Shown in pieces: positions 27,176 to 35,014 of a stretch of DNA of 64,000 nucleotides. The DNA is from CAYNHF01 sp964397045 (GTDB lineage: Bacteria > Actinomycetota > Acidimicrobiia > Spongiisociales > UBA5794): NCBI GenBank assembly GCA_964397045.1, contig CAYNHF010000021.1, positions 1-64,000 on the forward strand, written 5' to 3'. A program made the position numbers and the translations under genes. Every line of letters begins with the position of its first letter. Position 1 is the first letter of the stretch. Under the pieces are notes generated by a model that saw nothing but the letters and a program-made list of their open reading frames with translations, was not told the origin of the DNA and did not search any database.

Positions 27176-27688
27176 TCAGGCGGGAAAGTCGAGTTCGCCG
27201 GCCTCGATCGGCACCTGCAGCCAGTTCTCCGCCGGAGGGAGTGGGCAGGAGTAGGCATCGTCATAGGCGCAGAAGGGGTTGTAGGCGAGATTGAAGTCGA
27301 GGGTGATGGTCCCATCCTGCCGGGCCTGGAGATCGAGGTAGCGTCCGGCTCCGTACGTCTCGCCGCCGGATGTTGCGTCGCGAAACGGGAGGAACCAGCC
27401 CTCGTGTCCGGTGTCGTAAAGGGCGAGTTCGACCTCAGATCCATCGACCTGAAACGACACCGTCCCTGCCCTGGCGTACATGCGGCTGGCGCCGTCGGAA
27501 GTCTCGACGCGAAAGCTGGTGCCATCGCCGGGTGTCACCGCCAGGTCGAACACGAGCTGCGGATTTGGCTCGAAGTAGCGCAATCCTGTGAAGCCGCGAC
27601 GGGTTTCTGGAGAGAGCGGTGAGTGCGGGGAGCAGCCGAGGAACTCGTCCTTGTTGGCGCGGTATGCGGCGAGTTGGGTGACGTCCAT
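27176..27688 (-). CDS. DUF1684 family protein
   Basis: About 170 residues with the DUF1684 landmarks: TYGAGRYLDL, LDFNLAYNPFCAYDD and SCPLPPAENWLQVPI. These proteins form a small beta-barrel-like fold of unknown function, and conserved Cys and Asn residues are present. ATG 27688 (MDVTQLAAYRANKDE) matches the usual N-terminus; the frame continues upstream but overlaps the divergent tdh promoter. No signal peptide. Confidence 0.82.
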   Translation of the reverse strand: MDVTQLAAYRANKDEFLGCSPHSPLSPETRRGFTGLRYFEPNPQLVFDLAVTPGDGTSFRVETSDGASRMYARAGTVSFQVDGSEVELALYDTGHEGWFLPFRDATSGGETYGAGRYLDLQARQDGTITLDFNLAYNPFCAYDDAYSCPLPPAENWLQVPIEAGELDFPA

Positions 27689-27798
27689 GCCGGGCACAAC
27701 CGGTGCCCGGTAGGCGTATTCCCTGCCGCGGTCCCCGACCGCATCGTTTGCCGCGGCGTGGCAACGCACGGACGCTGTGACCGAATAGGCTGGGGGCG

Positions 27799-28857
27799 AT
27801 GCGAGCACTCCGCAAGAACACGCCCGGCCCCGGTCTCCAACTCGCCGACATCCCGGTTCCGGAGATGGGCGCATTCGATGTGCTCATCCAGGTCAAGGCC
27901 ACGTCGATCTGTGGAACGGACGTTCACATCTATCAGTGGGACGACTGGGCTGCCGAACACGTACGCACCCCGCTCACCGTCGGGCATGAGGTCTGCGGAA
28001 TCGTCGTCGATCGTGGTACCGCAGTCACCGAGCCGAATCTGGGAGAGCTCGTATCGGTGGAGTCGCATGTCATCTGCAATCGTTGCTCGTGGTGCCGGAC
28101 CGGAAGGGGGCATCTGTGCGAGAAGACCGAGATTCTCGGCGTTCACCGTGACGGTGCCTACGCGGAGTACGTGGTCGTCCCGGCAGAAAACGCGTGGCCC
28201 GATCCTCCGGACATGCCGTACTCGATTGCCTCGGTCCAGGAGAACTTCGGCAACGCAGTGCACAGCGCCAGCACTCCGAACGTGGCTGGGCGAAAGGTGT
28301 TGGTAACCGGTATGGGTCCGGTCGGGATCATGGCGCTTGCCGCAGCTAAGGCGCTCGGGGCTCGATCGGTGTTCGCCACCGATATCAGTGACTATCGGCT
28401 CGATTTGGCGCGCAAGATGGGTGCCGACCTCGTCGTCAATGCCAGTCGTGAGGACGTGAAGGCTGTGGTGCTCGAGGCGTCCGATGGTGAGGGCATCGAT
28501 GTGCTGCTCGAGATGTCTGGCGCTCCCCAGGCTATGGACGCAGGTTTCGACCTGCTCAAAGCCGGAGGGGAAGCAGCGCTGCTGGGACTGACCTCGAGCC
28601 TGCCCACCTTCGACCTCGACGATCACGTGATCTTCAAGGGCGCCACCGTGTACGGCATCGTTGGCCGCGAACTCTGGCGCACCTGGTACCAGGCGCGTGG
28701 CCTCATGCGCTCCGGTGCCATCGACCTGGCGCCGGTGGTCACCCACCGCATGGTGCTGGAGGATTACGAGCGGGCTTTTGACCTGATGGTTTCCGGGCAG
28801 TGCGGCAAGATCGTGTTGTTCCCGGATCCGGCAGATGCAGACGGACCCCTGAGCTGA
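27799..28857 (+). CDS. tdh: L-threonine 3-dehydrogenase
   Basis: A 352-residue zinc-dependent medium-chain dehydrogenase oxidising threonine to 2-amino-3-ketobutyrate. The catalytic-zinc region has CGTDVHIYQWDDW and GHEVCG. The structural-zinc Cys cluster is CNRCSWCRTGRGHLC. The NAD motif is GMGPVG. The YQWDDW segment is typical of true Tdh rather than sorbitol dehydrogenases. kbl follows after nine bases, giving the classical threonine-to-glycine operon. TAGGCT (27786-27791) lies seven bases before the ATG with no Shine-Dalgarno, suggesting a leaderless start. Confidence 0.94.
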   Translation: MRALRKNTPGPGLQLADIPVPEMGAFDVLIQVKATSICGTDVHIYQWDDWAAEHVRTPLTVGHEVCGIVVDRGTAVTEPNLGELVSVESHVICNRCSWCRTGRGHLCEKTEILGVHRDGAYAEYVVVPAENAWPDPPDMPYSIASVQENFGNAVHSASTPNVAGRKVLVTGMGPVGIMALAAAKALGARSVFATDISDYRLDLARKMGADLVVNASREDVKAVVLEASDGEGIDVLLEMSGAPQAMDAGFDLLKAGGEAALLGLTSSLPTFDLDDHVIFKGATVYGIVGRELWRTWYQARGLMRSGAIDLAPVVTHRMVLEDYERAFDLMVSGQCGKIVLFPDPADADGPLS

Positions 28858-28866
28858 GGAGCATCC

Positions 28867-30051
28867 ATGAGCAAGACCGGCTTCCTGAGCGAAGAACTCG
28901 ACCAGCTCCGGGAGGAGGGCCTCTTCAATCAGATCCGGACGATTTCAGGACCGCAGGGTGCCTGGATCACGGTGGACGGCAAACGAGTGCTCAACTTCTG
29001 CTCCAACAACTACCTCGGTCTAGCCAACGATCCGCTGCTCCTCGCCGCTGCGAAGCGAGCACTCGATCAGTTCGGGATCGGTCCAGGGGCGGTCCGCACG
29101 ATCGCAGGCAACATGGAGATTCACCACCGTCTCGAAACCCGGCTGGCCGCGTTCAAGGGCGTCGAGGCCACGATCTCTCTGCAATCGGGGTTTGCCGCCA
29201 ACCTGGCGGTGATCCCCAGCATTACCGGCCGCGAAGACGTGATCATCTCGGACGAACTCAATCATGCTTCGATCGTCGACGGCGTCCGGCTGTCACGCGC
29301 CGGCAGGGCCATCTATCACCACGCAGATGTCGATAACCTCCTGCTGCGGCTCCAGGAGGCTCGCGCCGGGGGAGCCAGACGTATCCTTGTCATCACCGAT
29401 GGAGTCTTCTCCATGGACGGCGATCTCGCCCCACTGCCTGGGATCGTCGAGGTCGCGGACGAATACGACGCCATGGTCATGGTCGACGATGCACATGGAG
29501 AGGGCGTCGTGGGGCGTGGCGGCCGTGGGATCGTCGACCACTTCGACCTGCACGGGCGGGTCGACATTGAAGTGGGGACCATGTCGAAGGCATTCGGCGT
29601 GATGGGTGGGTACGTCGCCGGATCGCAGGAACTCGTCGATTGGCTGAGCCAGCGAGGCCGTCCCTTCCTCTTCTCTTCAGCGTTGACCCCTCCCGACACC
29701 GCAGCGTGCCTAGCCGCGGTTGAGATTCTCGAGGGTTCGACGGAACTGGTCGATCGTTTGTGGGCGAACGCGGCGCAGTTCAAGGCCGCCCTCACCGAAG
29801 CCGGTTTCGATATCGGATACAGCGATACCCCAATCACCCCCGTGATGCTGGGAGATGTGAAGCTGGCGAGAGAGTTCTCCCGGAGGCTCTTCGAAGACCA
29901 GGCCCTGTTCGCGCAAGCGATCGGCTACCCCACCGTCGCGGAAGGTGCCGCCCGGATCCGGGTCATGATCTCGGCGGCGCATTCGGAAGAGGATCTCTAT
30001 CGAGGGGCCCAGGCTTTCAGCAGAGTGGGCAAGGAACTCAACGTCGTCTGA
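28867..30051 (+). CDS. kbl: Glycine C-acetyltransferase (2-amino-3-ketobutyrate CoA ligase)
   Basis: A PLP enzyme cleaving 2-amino-3-ketobutyrate with CoA to glycine and acetyl-CoA, 394 residues. The Schiff-base lysine is K241 in GTMSKAFG. The N-terminal CSNNYLGLAN and VDDAHGEGVVGRGGRG are alpha-oxoamine synthase signatures. GAGGAG upstream supports the ATG. With tdh it converts threonine to glycine, which would feed the riboswitch-controlled glycine cleavage system encoded at the start of the window. Confidence 0.95.
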   Translation: MSKTGFLSEELDQLREEGLFNQIRTISGPQGAWITVDGKRVLNFCSNNYLGLANDPLLLAAAKRALDQFGIGPGAVRTIAGNMEIHHRLETRLAAFKGVEATISLQSGFAANLAVIPSITGREDVIISDELNHASIVDGVRLSRAGRAIYHHADVDNLLLRLQEARAGGARRILVITDGVFSMDGDLAPLPGIVEVADEYDAMVMVDDAHGEGVVGRGGRGIVDHFDLHGRVDIEVGTMSKAFGVMGGYVAGSQELVDWLSQRGRPFLFSSALTPPDTAACLAAVEILEGSTELVDRLWANAAQFKAALTEAGFDIGYSDTPITPVMLGDVKLAREFSRRLFEDQALFAQAIGYPTVAEGAARIRVMISAAHSEEDLYRGAQAFSRVGKELNVV

Positions 30052-30092
30052 GTGCGGCCAGAACCGGCCGGAGAGGAAGACGGTGTCACCCC

Positions 30093-30290
30093 TCAAGCTC
30101 CCGGACTCTGACTTCCGGGCACAGGCCCGACGTCATCGTCTTCGATGACGATATCCCAGCGATCCATACACTCTTCGCAGCGATAGATCGCGATGTCACC
30201 CGGCCGCGGCGGGTCGCTTTCCGGCCACTCGTGCATCAGATGGGCCTTGCCCCCGCAATCGACACAGATGATGACTTTGGCCAACTCCAT
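30093..30290 (-). CDS. Small zinc-ribbon protein
   Basis: 65 residues with two Cys pairs, ICVDCGGKAH and YRCEECMDRWD, forming a probable zinc ribbon, then an acidic tail (VIEDDDVGP). ATG 30290 is preferred over the GTG/ATG options further upstream. CAGCCT, one mismatch from the local -10 pattern, ends six bases before it. Function unknown; such proteins often bind RNA or protein. It is divergent from the YbaN-like gene. Confidence 0.6.
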   Translation of the reverse strand: MELAKVIICVDCGGKAHLMHEWPESDPPRPGDIAIYRCEECMDRWDIVIEDDDVGPVPGSQSPGA

Positions 30291-30349
30291 GGCCCCAGGC
30301 TGGCACATCCGACTCCGTGTCGGACCGTGGAGGGGGATATCATCCCGGG

Positions 30350-30775
30350 ATGGACGAGGACCTTCAGATCACGAGGAACCCGCTGGTGCGGGTTCTCTAT
30401 GTCGTGCTGGGGTTCGTGTTCTTGCTGCTCGGCATTGCCGGGTACCTGATCCCGGGGTTGCCGGGGACCGTCAATCTGTTGGTAGCGCTCTGGTTCTTCT
30501 CGATGTCCAGCGAACGCATGCATCGTTGGATGCTCACGAATCGATACTTCGGGCGTGGGCTGCGCGACTACAAGGCGGGGCTGGGCATCCCCCGAAACGT
30601 CAAGATCATCGCGGTGTCCGCCATCGTGCTCAGCATCAGCCTGAGCATTGTGCTGGCGATCGATGCCTGGTGGCTGCGGCTCGTTCTCATCGCGGTCGGG
30701 GCGTACGGGATCTGGTACATCCTGAGCCGGCCGACACGCGAGACGGTTCTGGCGGAACGAGCTGCCATCGACTGA
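30350..30775 (+). CDS. YbaN/DUF454 family membrane protein
   Basis: 141 residues with the DUF454 pattern: an N-terminal hydrophobic pair around GIAGYLIPGLPGTVNLLVA, the motif FFSMSSERMHRWML, and two C-terminal helices. Inner-membrane, function unknown. TATCAT (30338-30343) ends exactly six bases before ATG 30350, which supports this start over the in-frame GTG at 30317 and suggests a leaderless mRNA. Confidence 0.82.
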   Translation: MDEDLQITRNPLVRVLYVVLGFVFLLLGIAGYLIPGLPGTVNLLVALWFFSMSSERMHRWMLTNRYFGRGLRDYKAGLGIPRNVKIIAVSAIVLSISLSIVLAIDAWWLRLVLIAVGAYGIWYILSRPTRETVLAERAAID

Positions 30776-30790
30776 CGGGTGGTCGATGCA

Positions 30791-31390
30791 TCACACGGGC
30801 GGTTCGGGGTCGTACTGGATGTAGCGACGCACCTCGCGGGCGCGTTCGGGCGAATGGAGGCGGGCCACCAGGTGCAGCGCCATATCGATCCCTGCCGAGA
30901 CCCCCGCTGCGGTGATGACGCTTCCCCGATCCACGAAGCGATCGGAGGCACGCACCTCGATGTTGGTGCCGAGCCTGGCGAGATCATCCAGAGAACCCCA
31001 GTGAGTGGTGGCGGGACCGCCGTCGAGCAAGCCGGCATCTGCGTACACGAGGGAGCCGGTGCACACGCTCGTCATGAGCACGTCTGCGTCTGCCAACCCG
31101 GTTACCCATTCCCGGATCGTCGTGTCGCCGAGCTGAGGACGGGTGCCTCTGCCGCCCGGATAGACCAGCACGTCGATTCCAGGCACGTCCGCCCACGAGT
31201 AGTCGGGCTGCACCCGGAGTCCCTTGGCTGCGGTGACGACGCCGGGCAGGCGGGCAACGGTGAACACTTCGATGCCGTCTTCCGGCCAGCCCTGCGACCA
31301 CGCAGCCAGCACTTCCCACGGTCCCGCCCAGTCCAGTTCCTCTGCGCCTTCGAACAGGAAGATTCCGATCCCGGTTCGGTCGGTTGTCAT
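30791..31390 (-). CDS. DJ-1/PfpI family protein, isonitrile hydratase-like
   Basis: 199 residues of the class I glutamine amidotransferase-like DJ-1/PfpI fold. The nucleophile-elbow Cys is in SVCTGSLVYADAGLL, followed by ATTHW, a combination typical of isonitrile hydratase and of the sensor domain of some AraC regulators. No DNA-binding domain is attached, so an enzyme is more likely. ATG 31390 has GAGAGGATG upstream; longer frame to 31516 includes a GC-rich hairpin and looks untranslated. Confidence 0.8.
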   Translation of the reverse strand: MTTDRTGIGIFLFEGAEELDWAGPWEVLAAWSQGWPEDGIEVFTVARLPGVVTAAKGLRVQPDYSWADVPGIDVLVYPGGRGTRPQLGDTTIREWVTGLADADVLMTSVCTGSLVYADAGLLDGGPATTHWGSLDDLARLGTNIEVRASDRFVDRGSVITAAGVSAGIDMALHLVARLHSPERAREVRRYIQYDPEPPV

Positions 31391-31430
31391 GCGGGCATCC
31401 TCTCGAGCGAAACGGGCAGGCGACGCGGGA

Positions 31431-31454
31431 GGGCCGCCCGCTGTCGGGCGGCCC
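31431..31454. terminator. Strong GC hairpin in the DJ-1 leader region
   Basis: GGGCCGCCCG (31431-31440) and CGGGCGGCCC (31445-31454) form a perfect 10-bp stem around CTGT. It sits about 40 bases upstream of the DJ-1/PfpI start and on the plus strand is followed by TTCAG. It may be a leader attenuator or a barrier between transcription units. No gene is seen between 31455 and 31640. Confidence 0.4.
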
Positions 31455-31643
31455 TTCAGCCCCTCACTCCGACTATCGGCCCGAAGGTCCCTCCGCGGTG
31501 TTACTTCGGTCCGCAAATCGCGAAAAGAAGACTAGGGATCGAGCGTTCTGGCTCGCAAGTGGGAGCGCTGCGCGAGGCAGAGTGCTGCGCTCCGGACCCA
31601 GGCCTCTTGCCGAGTGAGGGGTAAGTGCCATAGCCTCGGGGTC

Positions 31644-31883
31644 GTGGATCGCATCATCGTTGACGTCGACAAGGAGTGGCTCTCGGTGGGCGACATCTGT
31701 GCCTACATGGATGTGTCGCCGTTCGTTGTCACCGGTCAGCTTCGTTCGGGCAATTTGCCTGCAGTGAAGTTCGGACGCGAATGGCGCGTTGCTCGAGCCG
31801 ACTTCGAGGATTGGATCAATGCCCAGCGCCTCGAGTCTCGCACCCGCCGTCCCGAAGAGGACATGGACGTGGACGCTCTGTAG
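31644..31883 (+). CDS. Excisionase-type helix-turn-helix protein
   Basis: 79 residues with a winged-helix HTH_17 (Xis/BldC-like) domain: EWLSVGDICAYMDVSPFVV then GNLPAVKFGREWRV and a C-terminal ADFEDWI, with an acidic tail. Such stand-alone domains are chromosomal regulators in actinobacteria; no integrase or att site is nearby, so phage excision is unlikely. GTG 31644 is favoured: TAGCCT (31631-31636) lies seven bases upstream and there is no ribosome site. An in-frame GTG at 31614 is the alternative. Confidence 0.75.
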   Translation: MDRIIVDVDKEWLSVGDICAYMDVSPFVVTGQLRSGNLPAVKFGREWRVARADFEDWINAQRLESRTRRPEEDMDVDAL

Positions 31884-31924
31884 CGACGGTGGTGGAAGGC
31901 TGGGTCCGTCGGTACCCTGGCCCT

Positions 31925-32209
31925 GTGACGAGCCCGGCAACGATCCCAAGCATCGCAGATCTGGAAGCGACGGCGATCGCGCCCACCTGGGATGTCATCG
32001 TCTGGAACGACCCGGTCAATCTGATGTCCTATGTGGTGTGGGTGTTCCGCAGACTCTTCGGCTATTCGGAGGCCCATGCGACTCGATTGATGCTCGAGGT
32101 GCACAACGGCGGGCGGTCCACCGTCGCCTCGGGTTCACTCGAGCAATCCGAAGTGCACGTCATCGACCTGCATCGGCACGGGCTGTGGGCAACCCTGGAG
32201 AAGCGATGA
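31925..32209 (+). CDS. clpS: ATP-dependent Clp protease adaptor ClpS
   Basis: 94 residues. The ClpS core is clear: VIVWNDPVNLMSYVVWVF with the N-degron-binding Asn-Asp, then LMLEVHNGGRSTVASG with the His used for ClpC/ClpA binding. It delivers N-end-rule substrates to the Clp ATPase. GTG 31925 is supported by TACCCT (31913-31918) exactly six bases upstream. It overlaps the DUF2017 gene by four bases (ATGA), the usual actinobacterial pair. Confidence 0.92.
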   Translation: MTSPATIPSIADLEATAIAPTWDVIVWNDPVNLMSYVVWVFRRLFGYSEAHATRLMLEVHNGGRSTVASGSLEQSEVHVIDLHRHGLWATLEKR

Positions 32210-32694
32210 CTCACCGGTTCCGTCGCAGCTCATCCGGGATCGAAGTCACCCTCGAACCCACCGAGTATGCCGTGCTGGAGCGAGTACCTGCTCTGCTGGG
32301 CTCGATCGGAGCCGACCGCGACGATCCGGCTTCCGCGAGGCTCGACCCTCCGGTGCATCCGGGCAATGACAAAGCCTCGAGCGAATTCGTGAGGCTTGCC
32401 GGTGTCGAGGTGACGCATGGCAGGTCGGTGGACGCCGAGATGTTCGGACACTCTGTGGCTGCCGGACAGGCTGGGCGGTCACTCTCCCTGGAAGCAGCGG
32501 AAGCCTGGGTACGGGCGCTGGGTACGGCACGGATCGCTTTGATCGCGCGTAGCGGTCGTGATTTCGACGACGCATCGTTCACTGCGGCAGATCGAACCGA
32601 TCCGAACCTCCTGCTGGTGGACTACCTGGGGGTCCTGCAGGAAGAGTTGCTCACGGTGTTGATGGCGGATGTGCCGCCGGACGGCGATGGCTGA
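32206..32694 (+). CDS. DUF2017 family protein
   Basis: 162 residues. It starts MTHRFRRSSSGIEVTLEP and is translationally coupled to clpS. Conserved landmarks of the family include the helical segment DPNLLLVDYLGVLQEELLTVLM near the end (positions 112-133 of the protein). DUF2017 is regularly found next to clpS in actinobacteria and is presumed to act with the Clp system; no biochemical function is established to my knowledge. Confidence 0.8.
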   Translation: MTHRFRRSSSGIEVTLEPTEYAVLERVPALLGSIGADRDDPASARLDPPVHPGNDKASSEFVRLAGVEVTHGRSVDAEMFGHSVAAGQAGRSLSLEAAEAWVRALGTARIALIARSGRDFDDASFTAADRTDPNLLLVDYLGVLQEELLTVLMADVPPDGDG

Positions 32695-32766
32695 TGATGG
32701 CTTCCTCTTCTCATGTGGCCGCGCTCTTTCGCGACGGTGGAGCGATGCCCGACAGATCGGTCGGCA

Positions 32767-33354
32767 GTGAGTGAACTAGCGGCGCTCGTTGTGGCTACCG
32801 GCGAGGTCGGTGGGCGTGCGATCGCCCTGGCTCCCTGGGGCTCCGGGTCGGTTCTGGAGCATGTGCTCCAGACCGTCAGAGAGACTGGTATCGAACTCAT
32901 CGTGGTGGTGGTCGGCCCGTCTTCCGAGCTGATTGTGGAAGGCAGCGACCTCGGAGACGCGACCATCGTTATCGATCCTGAGTGGACAGAAGGGCAGGCA
33001 GCTCCGCTCCGGTGTGGTCTCGATGAGTTGATGCGTCACGATGACACCCAGACAGCCGTGCTCCTCACGGTCCAGCAGCCACTGGTGGAGCCCGGCGTGA
33101 TCGCGGCGGTGGTCGAAGCACGCGAGGAGGCGGGGACGGCGGCGGCGATGCCGAAGTATCGCTACGCGACTGGTCTGCCGCTCGTGGTCCGTCGCGATCT
33201 GTGGCCCAGACTCATGGGGCTGGAGGGAGACTCGAGCGCAGAGTCGTTCTTCAAGGCTCACCCGGAGTGGACTCACGAGATGTGGGTCGACCGCCTGGCC
33301 CCCGCGACGGTCACCACGGTCGACGAGTTGACTGCCATCGCTCCCCGAGGTTGA
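32767..33354 (+). CDS. MobA-like nucleotidyltransferase
   Basis: About 195 residues similar to the NTP_transf_3 group (molybdopterin cytidylyltransferase/MobA-like). The N-terminus ALVVATGEVGGRAIAL stands where the family has LAAGxGxRxG-K, but the glycine-rich nucleotide loop is degenerate. The acceptor segment EGQAAPLRCGLDEL and LLTVQQPLVEPGVI correspond to the MobA-like G(MLGSS)L and DqP motifs. The changed loop leaves activity uncertain. The start is uncertain: GTG 32767 gives a typical short lead, while ATG 32713 adds 18 unlikely residues. Confidence 0.6.
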   Translation: MSELAALVVATGEVGGRAIALAPWGSGSVLEHVLQTVRETGIELIVVVVGPSSELIVEGSDLGDATIVIDPEWTEGQAAPLRCGLDELMRHDDTQTAVLLTVQQPLVEPGVIAAVVEAREEAGTAAAMPKYRYATGLPLVVRRDLWPRLMGLEGDSSAESFFKAHPEWTHEMWVDRLAPATVTTVDELTAIAPRG

Positions 33355-33462
33355 GAGCGGTTTGGCAGGCGGCAACCTGTCCTGAGTAGGCTTCATACTC
33401 GTGTCCGGCGAGTGCCCGAGTGCGGTGCCGTGGGGGACCTGGCGATACAGGAAGGACTGGCG

Positions 33463-33867
33463 ATGGCGTCGATCGATACGATCGAGGGGATCGGTACCCG
33501 ACAGGCAACCAAGCTGCGCAAGGCTCGGATTCGCACGACTGAAGCACTGCTCAAGACTGGTGCAACTCGCCGGGGTAGACGAGAACTTGCTGCCAGTACC
33601 GGTATCTCGGAGAAGCTGATTCTGGCGTGGGTCAACCGTGCCGACCTGATGCGCGTCAAGGGCGTCGGCGAGGAGTACAGCGATTTGATGGAAGCAGCGG
33701 GTGTCGACACGGTGAAGGAGTTGCGGCGGCGCAACCCTGCGAACCTGCTGGCCGCCATGGTGGCGGTGAATTCGAAGAAGAAGCTGGTACGCCGGCTTCC
33801 CACGGAGTCGATGGTGACTCGTTGGGTGGACCATGCGAAGACACTCGACTCGGTTGTGAGGTACTGA
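33463..33867 (+). CDS. DUF4332 helix-hairpin-helix protein
   Basis: 134 residues almost entirely matching DUF4332: IEGIGTRQATKLRKARI, GISEKLILAWVNRADLMR, KGVGEEYSDLMEAAGVDTV and KKKLVRRLP. The domain carries HhH motifs and may bind nucleic acid. ATG 33463 has GGAAGGA upstream. A TAGGCT hexamer at 33387-33392 is a probable -10, giving a leader of about 60 bases. It ends before a pair of hairpins shared with the convergent HbhA-like gene. Confidence 0.85.
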   Translation: MASIDTIEGIGTRQATKLRKARIRTTEALLKTGATRRGRRELAASTGISEKLILAWVNRADLMRVKGVGEEYSDLMEAAGVDTVKELRRRNPANLLAAMVAVNSKKKLVRRLPTESMVTRWVDHAKTLDSVVRY

Positions 33868-33907
33868 GGCTGCCGCGTTTCGCGGTCATACGCCCTCCCG
33901 ACACGGG

Positions 33908-33971
33908 CGAGCCCCGGCTCGACCGGGGCTCGCGATCGGTAAGGGAGATAGGTGGGAGGGGAGCCTATCTC
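33908..33971. terminator. Bidirectional terminator region with two hairpins
   Basis: CGAGCCCCGG (33908-33917) and CCGGGGCTCG (33923-33932) form a perfect 10-bp stem with a 5-nt loop. GAGATAGG (33945-33952) pairs with CCTATCTC (33964-33971). The region lies between convergent DUF4332 and HbhA-like genes. T-runs are absent, as is common in high-GC terminators. Confidence 0.65.
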
Positions 33972-34017
33972 GCACCGCGCCTCTCGGCGCGCTTACCTTG
34001 TGATGTGAGGTCGGTGG

Positions 34018-34581
34018 CTACTTGCCCGCCGTTGCCTTCGAGGCCGTTGCCTTCGAGGCCGTTGCCTTTGAGGTCGTTGCCTTCGGTGTGGCCTTCTTGG
34101 GCGTAGCGGAGGCCGTCTTCTTGGCGCTCGCCGTCGACCCCGACTTCTTGGCCGGCTTCTTCGCCTGCGTGGAGGTCGCCTTGGGCGACGTCTTGGCCGC
34201 TGCCTTCGGCTTGGCTTCTGCCTTCGGCTTGGCTGCAGGTTTCGGCTCTGCCGGCTTCGTGGCCGGGGTGAAGCTCTCGCGCCACTGCACCATCGTGTGC
34301 TCGAGCTGATCCCGCAGCTTGCCGACGCGCTCCTGAATCTGCTCGATGTCGACCTTCTCCTGGAGGTCCTCAACGACGCGTCGCTCCTGGATCTGCCTGG
34401 TGACGACCTCGCCTTCCTCGGCCCAGCCGGAGTAGCGGGTGCTGAAACCGTCTGCGACCTTGGTGCTGTAGCCGGAAAGCTTGGTACCGAAACCCCGAGC
34501 CTGCCTGGCGGCGACGACCGGTGCGCCGACTGCGGCGTAGAGGGCCTTGGTGACCTTGCTGTTGTCTGCCTTCGTTGCCAT
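34018..34581 (-). CDS. HbhA-like protein with a Lys/Ala/Pro-rich tail
   Basis: 187 residues. The first 100 are helical and charged (EKVDIEQIQERVGKLRDQLE), and the rest is a low-complexity tail of Lys, Ala, Thr and Pro, ending in repeats of KATAS. The architecture, a coiled coil plus basic tail, recalls mycobacterial heparin-binding hemagglutinin and histone H1-like proteins; direct homology is not certain. It lacks a signal peptide, as does HbhA. Its ATG shares one base with the stop of the XRE gene (TAATG), with AGGAG upstream, so translation is coupled. Possible roles are DNA binding, cell-envelope adhesion or lipid-body association. Confidence 0.7.
   Translation of the reverse strand: MATKADNSKVTKALYAAVGAPVVAARQARGFGTKLSGYSTKVADGFSTRYSGWAEEGEVVTRQIQERRVVEDLQEKVDIEQIQERVGKLRDQLEHTMVQWRESFTPATKPAEPKPAAKPKAEAKPKAAAKTSPKATSTQAKKPAKKSGSTASAKKTASATPKKATPKATTSKATASKATASKATAGK
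34031..34090 (-). repeat. Tandem 15-bp repeats encoding the KATAS tail
   Basis: GTTGCCTTCGAGGCC recurs at 34031 and 34046, with variants at 34061 and 34076. Each unit encodes five residues of the tail. Copy number is likely to vary between strains. Confidence 0.8.
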
Positions 34582-34925
34582 TACTTCTCCTGTTCGTTGT
34601 CTCTGATAAAGCTGTTGTAGATCTGCACCAGAGCATGCTTCTGACCTTGATCGAGTTGTGGGTCGGCTTCGACTGCTGCGAGAACCTCGGTGGCGTCGCG
34701 GTCGTGGTCGAGGAGTCCGGCCCGTTCGTACAACGTCTCAGCCCTGATAGACAGGCCCCGTGCGATCGACTTGAGGATTTCGGCCGACGGTTTGCGGAGG
34801 CCTCGCTCAATCTGGCTGAGGTACGGATTCGAGATTCCTGCCTTGTCGGCGAGGTTGCGCACCGACATGGCGCTGCGCTCTCGTTGTTGTCGTATGAATG
34901 CTCCTACGTCTGCGCGTTGCTTCAC
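34581..34925 (-). CDS. XRE-family transcriptional regulator (Rv0474-like context)
   Basis: 114 residues. A Cro/C1-type HTH covers about 9-64: IRQQRERSAMSVRNLADKAG, then ISNPYLSQIERGLRKPS. A short helical C-terminal region (LDQGQKHALVQIYNSFI) may dimerise. It is coupled to the HbhA-like gene, as the Rv0474 HTH gene precedes hbhA in mycobacteria. GTG 34925 coincides with the predicted transcription start of a near-consensus promoter, so the mRNA is probably leaderless. GTG 34943 is in frame but overlaps the promoter. The flanking inverted repeat suggests autoregulation. Confidence 0.85.
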   Translation of the reverse strand: MKQRADVGAFIRQQRERSAMSVRNLADKAGISNPYLSQIERGLRKPSAEILKSIARGLSIRAETLYERAGLLDHDRDATEVLAAVEADPQLDQGQKHALVQIYNSFIRDNEQEK

Positions 34926-34927
34926 CC

Positions 34928-34960
34928 TTGCAATATATCGCACTCTGCTAGCTATTGCAA
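34928..34960 (-). promoter_or_regulatory. Promoter and inverted-repeat operator of the XRE/HbhA-like operon
   Basis: On the minus strand TTGCAA (34960-34955) is followed by a 17-base spacer and TATATT (34937-34932), with the predicted +1 at 34925, the G of the GTG. A perfect inverted repeat, TTGCAATA/TATTGCAA (34953-34960 and 34928-34935), overlaps both promoter elements. A repressor bound there would block the polymerase; the XRE protein itself is the obvious candidate. Confidence 0.7.
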
Positions 34961-35014
34961 GCAGTCCTCCGAGGTTCGAGAGGACTCAGCGGGAAGGGTC
35001 GGCGAGGAACTGGG

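Noticed and set aside
27535..28746. 403-codon open frame on the minus strand
   Set aside because: Antisense to tdh, which has all catalytic motifs.
31644..31883. Phage or integrative element signalled by an excisionase-like gene
   Set aside because: No integrase, att repeat or phage gene nearby; the HTH protein is the stand-alone chromosomal kind.
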